DNA of 64,000 bases from Anadara kagoshimensis (taxonomy: Eukaryota > Mollusca > Bivalvia > Arcoida > Arcidae). The position numbers and the translations under genes are program-made. The notes under the pieces were generated by a model, which saw only the letters and a program-made list of their open reading frames with translations, searched no databases and was not told the origin of the DNA. Positions 11,257-21,935 of this stretch are shown here, in pieces; position 1 is the first letter of the stretch; each line of letters begins with the position of its first letter. The DNA is taken from assembly GCA_021292105.1 (NCBI GenBank), contig CM037869.1, forward strand, positions 35,343,835-35,407,834. Direction: 5' to 3'.

Positions 11257-14200
11257 CTGCAAAATTACTTAATTTATTATTTTATCACGTTTGGTCATCA
11301 ATATGAATATAGCAGGTATGTATGTCTCATGTGACTAGGGTAAATTCTCGAAACCAATGGTTGTGATTTGAAACCATATTCATTTTATTGGAACAAATCG
11401 TCATTTAATCAAAAACAAACATACTAATCCATGTCAGAATCACAATCCAGAAGCAAAGTAAAAACGTTGAAACTGACACGTGAACCGGGTGCTTCGTAAG
11501 TGTAAGCACCTCCTGTTTAATTTGCTACACCAGCCACGTGTGTAATAGAAATTGTGTGAAAGAAACATGGAACTATGGGACGTCAAATATATCTAGGACA
11601 TTCGTAGACACAGTGACATCAAACTTATCAACAAAACTGTGATGTCGGCCAAGACAAATCTTTGTAGAAAAGTTATAATGATTAATAACCCTGTTTTAAT
11701 TTTACAGGACTGAACGACTTTTCCGTAATAAAATTCATTCCTGATCAATGGTGATCGGACAAAAATTAAAATAGTTTTAAGATGTTGAAATAACAAAAAT
11801 CAGGTCAAAAATTTGTTATACAAAATGCACCCGAATCATTCTTGTAATATACACACATTCAGATCCAACGGAATACATACTCCAATGCAGAATACATAAC
11901 TTATCTGCGAGATCACTTGTGGTCTAAACATTCCTATGCTGTGTAAAATAAATGTAAGAGAAAAGGGGTATAACTCCAATATTTAGGTAGAAACTTCTTG
12001 ATTTTAAAACATGTAGCCCTACAGGCAATAACAAAATACGTATACAAAATTTTGTGAATTACCATTCCAAACATGGAGCACAGAAGTCAAAATATAAAAA
12101 AATGAATTTTATTAGACAGACGGAGTGACGGACAGATGAACAGGTCGACAGTAATTTAACAAAATACGCACAGTTTTGTTCTAAAAGTATTCGTATGAAA
12201 TGAGTTTATATTAATTAATATTCTTCTGAAAGATATGAAATTGTTTTTAAATGTGTCTTTTCATTCAGAGGGATCATTAGGTCCTCTTTATGATTCATGG
12301 TGGAAGTTTATATATAAACAGATATTTATAACATTTGACAGTGTGATACAGAACCCAACATCATTTTTATTTTGTTTATACGACTATGGACGTTATAATT
12401 TAATATTCAAATTTCTATTCGTTTTCGGTCTCTACGCCTATGAACGTTTTAAAAAGGACCGTGTTTTCGGCCTGTACGCCTATGGACGCTTTAATTTAAG
12501 ATAACAATTTTATTCGATTTCGGTCTGGGCGCCTATGGCGTTTTTAATTAAGATTGTGTTTTTCAGGGTGCTTGCCTATAACCTTTATAACTTAAGATTT
12601 ATTGCATCTTAGTGGACATACCCACCAGTCACTCTTTTGAAGTAAAATAAATCTTAAATGCTTGGGCTAGTTAATTTGAAAACAAATTGGAGAAATCTAA
12701 GTTTCTATTTAGCCGATATTGAGATCATAATTAACATACCCACTGGTTTACATTCAAAGTTGCTCATTGTCCATTTTCCATCGCTTTTACATGTGATAGT
12801 GGGATATCCGTTGCTGATATATCCATCGATACAACGATAGTTAACCTTTGACCCAAAATAAGTTGATGTGTAGCTAGGTCTTGCAAAGCGTATAGTAGGT
12901 GGGTCTCCACAATCTGCAAATGTTACTTAATTTATTATTTTATAACGTTTGGTCATCAATATGAATATAACAGGTCTGTATGTCTCATGTGACTAGGGTG
13001 AATTCTGGAAACCACTGGTTGTGATTTAAAAACCATATTCTCTTTGTTGGAAACATATCGTCATTTAATCACAAACAAACATACTAATCCATGTCCGGAT
13101 CACAATCCAGAAAGCAAAGTAAAAACATTGGAACTAACAAGTCAGGTTAGACATGTCAACTTTTACCAGGGTAGTGAGGCCGGGTGCTCCGGAAGGGTAA
13201 ACACCTCCTGTTTAGCTACCTACACCCGCCACGTGTGCAATCAAAATTACTTGAAACAAACTTCTCACGTCGATTTATGTTTTTGCAACCTTGGGTATGA
13301 CGTAAGATCTTAGTTTGTCAAGTATTTCTAGAGTGTGGTTAGATATCATACTTGTCAACAATATACTAAAACTATTGATAGGTTTGAGACAATCTGAAAT
13401 GAACCAAAAATATGTTTGAAATCGAAGGCACCAATGATGAAACTTGATACTGTGTTAATCACCTCGTGTTGTAACAAATAGCGACAATAAGTGATCCTTA
13501 AGCGATTCCTTTAGATATTCTACTCGCTACTTGTATTGTGTTTTGGTCAAAGCTTTATTTTTTGTTCATCTTTACTTTAAACTAATGCTGTTTCTGTCTT
13601 AAATAAGTCGTAAGAAAGCTAATAATGAGACAATATATCTAAATTAAGTTTTGCCGCTTAATGGACATAACAACAAGTCACTCTTTTGAAGTAAAATGAA
13701 TCTCAAATGGTTTGGGAAGTTAAAATGAAAACAAATTGGAGAAATCAAAGCTTTTATTTAGTCAATATTAAGATTATATATAACATACCCGCTAGTTTAC
13801 ATTCAAAGTTGCTCATTGTCCATTTTCCATCGCTTTTACATGTGATAGTGGAATATCCGCGGCTGATATACCTGCTGTTACAATGATAGTTAACCTTTGA
13901 CCCAAAATAAGTTGATGTGTAGCTAGGTCTTGCAAAGCGTATAGTAGGTGGGTCTCCACAATCTGCAAATATTGCATTCGTTATCGCATTACGTTTGGTC
14001 ATCAATATGAATATAACAGGTCCTGTTTGCCTCATGTGACGAGTGTGAATTTTGGAAACCAATGGTTCTTATTTGAAACCGTATTTCTTTTGTTGGAACA
14101 AATCGTCATTTAATCAAAAACAAACATTCTTATCAAGGTCCGAATCACAATCCAGAAGCGAGGTATAAACTTTGGAACGGACAAGTCAGGCTAGACATGT

Positions 14201-16036
14201 CAACTTCTACCAGGGTAGTGAGGCCGGGTGCTCCGGAAGGGTAAACCCGTCATGTGTGCGATCAAAATTACTTGAAACAAATTTCTCACGTCGATTAATG
14301 TTTTTACTTGGATATGACGTAAGATCTAAGTTTGTCAAATATTTCCAGATTATTGTTTGATATTACATTGGTCAACAACATACTTAAACTATCGTTAGGT
14401 TTCGGAAATTTGAAATGAATCAGAAATCAATGGCTCCATTTATGAAAGTCGATAATTTGTTTGACTAATGCAATGCAAACACAAACATGCTGGTTCATGT
14501 GCAAATCACAATCACAAAAGCAAAGTAATAGAACAGACGTAAAAGTTTCACCAGAAAAATGAGGCCGGGTGTATGGTAGAGTAAGCATCTCCTGTAAGGT
14601 TAGCTACAGCTACCAGATGTTAAATTGAAATTGGAAATGAAAGGAACATAGAACTGTTGAACGCCAAATATATCTAGGATAAAAGATAATGGTGAACACA
14701 CATACATCGTAATTAAAAACAAAATTATGATGACGGCCATACACCATTTTCAGGGCCTTGATAAGCCTAGACATACAATATCCATGCGTCAACAATTTAT
14801 TTGGAACTAGTTTGGTTGGTTGTGTAAATTTCCTGTAGTGGGAACAAGCTGTATCATTGCGTATTAGTTGTGAAACATGCATTAAATTCAATAGAAGCAA
14901 TTATATTGCTGCATATTAAAGGGAAGTGAACAATAAAAAAATAAAGCAATCACGTTTGTAATACATTTTCAACAATATTCTTTCATGGTTGTCCTATTTG
15001 TCCTATTTGCGGGTGAAGCTAGCTAAACAGGAGGTGCTTATCCTTCCGGAGCACCCGGCCCCACTTCCTTGGTGGAAGTTCAGGTGTCTAACCTAACTTT
15101 TCAGTTCCAAAGTTTTTACTTTGCTTCTGGATTGTGATTCGGACATGGATTAGTATGTTTGTTTTTGACGTATAATGCTAAATATGAAGCAGAACATTAG
15201 GATTAGCAGTATCTTTTCTTTTCAAGCACAATAGAATAGAATTGCATAATATGATATATTTGTATGTTTGGTCGAATGATTTAGCGACAGTCTCTGCGAC
15301 AGTCTCGGAATGTTGTCGGGCCAATGCAGTCTTTAAAAAAAGAAGACAATGGAATTCAAATCAATTGAATTATTCTGTTACCTTTTAAGCACGAAAATAT
15401 CACGGGTGACCATTCTCCATAGCTGTTACAAACTATATTTGGTTCTCCCACGGGGACGTATCCACTCCGGCAATGATAAGATGTAATTGCGCCTGACATG
15501 TTACCATTTATTTGGTGTGTACTGAACGGTATATCTGGCGGTTTTTCACAGTCTAAATAAAATAAATGAAAAATACAGTCCAACCTGCCTTAAAGACCAC
15601 CTCTATATAAAAGACACCTGGTTATAAAGGTAAGTAGAATTGTATTCCAATTGTTCTTTATGCATATTATTTGAACCTGTATATAAAGGCCATCTGCCCA
15701 TAAACGCCACTTTTGTCGGTTTCCTTGTGTGACTATTATAGACAGGCTTGACTGTATAATTCTAAAAAAATTCGAAAAAAAAAAATTTTGATGGCATTTC
15801 ACAATTTTTGTTAACAACATGGATCAACATAACCGCAAATATCCGATGTTTTTCCCGCTATGGGATATATTATCAACTTTGAATATATCGCTCCATCACG
15901 GAGTAGTCTTAAGCGAATGACTAGACGTGACGTAGCATGTAAAGTTCACCAATACTATAACCGACATTTAATATCTACTTTTATAACTATTATATTGTTG
16001 TATATATTTTAAATCACACACGCACACATACACACA

Positions 16037-16124
<88 letters not shown>

Positions 16125-18745
16125 TATCACATTTCAAACAGCTTAAGTTGACAGTTGACCATTTTCCGTCTTGACAGACAATTGATGAATCACCAACTGG
16201 ATAAAACCCGATATGACACTGATAGGAAGCAAATACACCTGACTTGTTTACGGATTTGTTGCTTGTACTATTCAAAACATCTGGAATTTTAGGACAATCT
16301 AAAATAAATGAACAAATCATTTGTAATCGTATGACCAAATTAAGCAAAGTATGTGACAATATTTCGTATTTCAACCTCTTAATATTTGTATTTCCCTTAT
16401 TTTGAACCAAATACTACAAATAAATAAAAAAGTGTCGTGGAATCCAATAAAACAATCAAAAAAAAAGTTTGACCAATTAAATATTCAATTTTGATAATTT
16501 TAAAGGTAATTAAATAAATTTAAATTAGTTGAATTATTCTGTTACCTTTTAAGCACGATAATTTCACGGGTGACCATTCTCCATTGCTGTTACAAACTAT
16601 ATTAGGTTCTCCCACTAGGATAAAATCATCCAGACAGTGATAAGATGTGTTTGATCCAGAAATATAACCATTTATTTGTTGTTTACTGAACTGTATATCT
16701 GGCGGTTTTCCACAGTCTAAAATTAAAAATATAAAAATTAAAAAAAAATCTGAAAAAATGTTGGATGGCCGCTAGACATTTTATATAAACATTGTGCATT
16801 AACATATCCCAAATGTTGTTTAATTTTGCCGCTGAAGAATCTTTAATTATCTATTAGTATATCGTTCCATCTAACCAAATAACTAGACGCATCATAGCAA
16901 TTAAAGTTTACCAATTTCATGGCTCTCATATGCTGTTTATAAATTAAAGCATTCAAAAGTAGCACATGACATGACCTACAATTAACATCCTGTTGAACCA
17001 TTATAGCGTTGTATATAGTTCAATTCTGAAAGAGAGAAAGAGAGAGATATAGATAGAAAGATAGATAGATAGAGAGAAAGAGTAGTAGTAGTAGTAGTAG
17101 TAGTAGCAGTAAATAATCACATTTCGAACAGTTAAAGTTGACGGTTGACCATTTTCCGTCTTGACAGACAATTGATGAATCACCAACTGAATAAAACCCG
17201 ATATGACACTGATAGGAAGCAAATACACCTGACTTGTTAACGGATTTGTTGCTTGTACTATTCAAAACATCTGGAGGTTTTGGACAATCTAAAAATAGAT
17301 CATAAACACATTTGCATGCGTAAGATCAAACAAAGCAATGTACACTGTATTTGATAATACAACCACAGCTAAGGGAATTAAACCAATTTAATTTATCCCC
17401 AACTTCCCTAAAATCTGTGGTAGTGTTAAGTTCATGGCATTTTGTTTTTACCGGATACCAGTCATAAAAGTACATTTTCCAAGTATTGAAAGTAAAAAAG
17501 CCGCCCCATGGGTTCAACTTTTCATTTTAAAACATTTTTAAAATATGTTTTAATTCTGTATAATTATATGAAAATCTCGGGAATATTGAATAATTCCTTA
17601 AACTTTTTCTATATTTTTTCGTCACGTGTTTAATAAATATAGATGTAAACTATGTCGGCTGCAATTGGAGTCTTTTACTTTATTTTATCCAATCTTCATT
17701 TGAAATATTTTTGCACCAGGTAGATATAGTATTTGAGTGAATTCAAAAACTTGTGTCACTTAGACTAATTTAAATATAATATATTCTTTTCACAATATAT
17801 TTGGATGGCATCATGTTTAAACGGATATACTTGATCGCTTTTTTCGTTTTAATTTTTTTCATTTAAACAAATTATGTTTAAATCCAAATTAAACTATTCA
17901 AAATATAATTTTTGAAAGATAACTACCAATCCATATGACCCCCATGAACTTTCTCAGTTTTTAAAAATGGTATCTACTGCAAAGGTTTTGTTTACAGACG
18001 ATATTTTGGGGTATATAAAGAACAAAATTACATATTACACCAGTTTTAATTTTAAATAACCAATTTTTCCGACTTTGTAATTGAAGTGACAAGAAATTTA
18101 AGATGAAATTCAAATGTTTATTTTTAACTAACAATCACTATTACAGTTTTCCTATAAACTGTCAGTACCACGAACTTTAGCGACGCAAGGATAAACTGTT
18201 ACCTTTTAAACACGATAAATTGACGTTTGACCATTTCCCATGTTTGCTACAAACTACATTTGTTTCTCCCACAGGGACGTATCCATCCAGACAATGATAA
18301 GATATAATTGCTCCAGAAATGTTACCATTCATTTGGTGTTTACTGAACTGTATTTCTGGAGGTAATCCACAGTCTAAAATATAAAAAATATAATAATTTT
18401 ACAGTTCGACGAGTTTTTGATGGGGCAAAACCACAGTTTATAATGTAAACCACATACACAATCATGTCCGATATAATCACAAAATTCGTCTAGGCGGTCA
18501 ATAATATGCCATGCTGCAAAATTATTATTGACATGTAGATAATTGATGTATTTTGAAATTTGGAAAGTTGGAAAGTTGGAGTTGAAAACTGGTGTCCTAT
18601 AACCAAATAAATTAGGTAATTGTAATAGGATTCCTGTTTTGTTTTAAAATTGTGATTTATTATCAGATATGTCTGATGATTTCCACTACTAATAAGTACA
18701 TGTTTCTTCAACTATACTATACATTATAATACTATACAATTGCAG

Positions 18746-18841
<96 letters not shown>

Positions 18842-18889
18842 CACTTATGAAAATACCCTATAACGAAATGTAAGACTTATTGAGCCTGT

Positions 18890-18953
<64 letters not shown>

Positions 18954-21897
18954 TCTATTCACATTTTGAACAAGAAAACTTTATGAGTGACCAATTTCCG
19001 TCTTGGCATTCGATTGTTGTTTCTCCTACCGGATGAAAGCCGTCCTTACACCAGTAGGACGCTTTCACACCTGATACAGTGCTTGTGCTATCCATTACAT
19101 CTGGTGGATTTGGGCACTCTGTAATAAAACAAAGTTAAAAGGTTGTGATAGTATTCGTTTTATTATTGTACCAAGACAAGGTGCACTAAGGGTGATTTGG
19201 AAGTGGATTTTCTTAAATTTTTCAAGCTAGCAAGTTGAAATACCAAAAAATAAAAGTTAGTTTAAAGAGTTTAAAGGTGATTTAAAGTAGTTGATTGTGC
19301 ATATAAGCCAATTTCAACCTATCATGTTGATAGTAGCAATATTACTTTTTTGCGGCAGCTATCTTAAAGATGACAAAGAATACCCTGAATTCCCCCAAAA
19401 AATCAAAAATCATAGTGCTTTGGCAAGCAAATCGACACCCTTTAAACACTCATAAAAAGAATAGATACATAGACTTAGTTGTTTTGATTCAGGGTCAGAA
19501 TGTTTAAAAATACAAACAAAATACAGTACAGACATGTCGAAAATTTAACACTATGATAACGAAATTGTACTGAATGGAAATAATAGAATCTTACACAGGT
19601 AACAGGGTAAGACAGAGATATCTCAAACGAGGATGAATATTTTCCTGTACAGAACGAGCTTTAGTGAGTTCTAGACATTGAAAATATTCATCCGAGTTTG
19701 AGATATCTCTGTCTTACCCTGTTACTGGTGTAGGATTCTTTTTCTCACACATTTGCAACATAAAACATGATTTGTAAACAAAAAACTGCATCAAATGTTC
19801 AGTTTTCGTGTCACCGTCCATGCCTGCTGAAAATGACGTAATCAATTTTTGTTGACGTTCGCATTAAAATAATTATGACGTCATCAGTTAAGCGTGTGTA
19901 AGTGATTGTGACGTTGAAAATATTGTTGGTTGACTTCGGAACTTTTCTTATTTTAATAAGTTCTTTAAACGATAATTCCAGAGCAGGTATCACTAAGCGG
20001 GAAATTTAGCGTGTAGCCTGTCTCAACCCTAGGATGAGACAAGGAAATCCCACATGGGTAAAAACACGGGATTTCCATGTCACAGGTGTGAGAATCTTAT
20101 ATCTGCTCCCCTGTAATATAGTTTTTGACAGCTGCTATGTATCTCTCGCAGCTCTTTTCGGTCACTTTGTATCGGTATCCAAATCTCGACTACTTAGTCA
20201 GCCCAGTTCGGCTTTATGTCGTCAGTACAGTGTTACTGAACTATCGATAGGTCTGTACAGAAGTTATCCACGTCGCTAAGCCTAAAAGCATACCAGGGGG
20301 TAACGCATTGGAATTCCGATTACTGCAACTGAAGATAATCAAAAAACCAGTTAATCATCAACTTTAATGTCTACAATATTAACACTTAATCTTGCGAAAA
20401 CAAAATTGGTTGGAAATTGAAACCTGGAATTTTCATTGTAAACCCGACGATACACTTTTTGTTAAATAAATAACAATTGCCCTACGCTTCCATGGTTGTA
20501 ATAAACATGATACAACGATTCTAATTTTACACTAAATTGACTATAATAAGACTTTTTAATGAAAGTACGTATAACATATTAATGGTTTAATCACAATTTG
20601 AATTACAGTGCAGACATACAAGAATCATCCATGTATGAATTATATAATCAAAAACAAACATACTTATCCATTTCCGAATCACAACCCAGAATATATAGTG
20701 CGTCAAGTTTGATCTTTAATTTGAATGTACCGGTATATAAAGACATAGCCATTGTATTATATAGGGTCTATATGAAGTTAAAATATCAGGATAGATGAAG
20801 GTAATACTTGGTGTTTATGGAAATGAAACATGCTGTCTTTCCTAAATCACAGTCTATTAGCCCCATGTAATATTCAAATTAAAGGCCAATCTCGACGCAC
20901 TATACAGGTATAATTGTTGCGTTTTAGAGGCTGCCATTATCGGTCTGGTTTTCAGAATTAATAAAACACAAACACACTGGTCAATAACTATTAATTATTT
21001 TACAATTCACAGAAATTGCATTTAATAATGAATTTATTGATGAATATTCATGTAGATAAATCAGACTAAACATTAAACATCTATTTTTCAACATGAAATA
21101 GGTTTATTTAAACTTAAAGTGGAAATGTAACACGTACTGCAAATCGGATAATTTTCGCTTTTCTTAAATTTTGGAATATAAATTCGAAAATGAAAATGAC
21201 AAATTTGCGAGAATGTAATAGCTATATTATAGTATTTGCACAGACGCAAAAATTTCCGATTTTACAGTACCTGAACATTAAAAAATGATTGTAAATTTGA
21301 AAATTACCTTCTATACAAACAAAAGTAGATTTTGACCATTGTCCTTTCGAATATAAATTCGAAAATGAAAACGACAAATTTGCGAGAATTTAATAGTAAT
21401 ATTATAGTATTTACACAGACGCGAAATTTTTCCGATTTTTCAGTACCTCGACATTAAAAAATAATAGTAAATTTAAACATTACCTTCAATACAGACAAAA
21501 GTAGACTTTGACCATTGTCCGTCGTCTTGGCAGAAGATTTCTTCATCTCCAATACCGAGGTATCCATCCATACATTGATAAACTGAAACAGCGCCCGGAG
21601 TATTACCGTTTTTCAAATACCTGCTATGATTCACATTTGGTGGCGTGGCACATTCTGAAACTAGAAACACTCATACCATGTAGGTTATAACTAGAATATT
21701 TGTTTATGATGTTTGGTTTCACTCAAACAATAATGGCACTAAAGGAAGGAAAAACATATATATATTCAGTGTCAAAACAACTCGTACCCTGGATAAAACA
21801 AACTCGTACTAATGCGACTTTTTTGTTTTTCATTATTATTTTGTTTTGCTTTTTTACATCGAAACAACTCGTACCCAACCCGAGACAACTTGTATCA

Positions 21898-21935
<38 letters not shown>

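Noticed and set aside
12235..12504. 89-codon plus-strand frame with repeated Tyr-Ala-Tyr-Gly/Glu-Arg-Phe
   Set aside because: Comes from a short local tandem repeat (GGCCTGTACGCCTATGGACG-like) in an A1 intron; no splice or domain support.
16009..16410. 133-codon frame ending in a long Ser-Leu run
   Set aside because: Only the CCP exon part is real; the rest is readthrough of the intron microsatellite past a good donor.
16039..18950. CRISPR-like or other regularly spaced repeats
   Set aside because: The repeats are simple microsatellites; there are no unique spacers between constant repeats, and the genome is eukaryotic.
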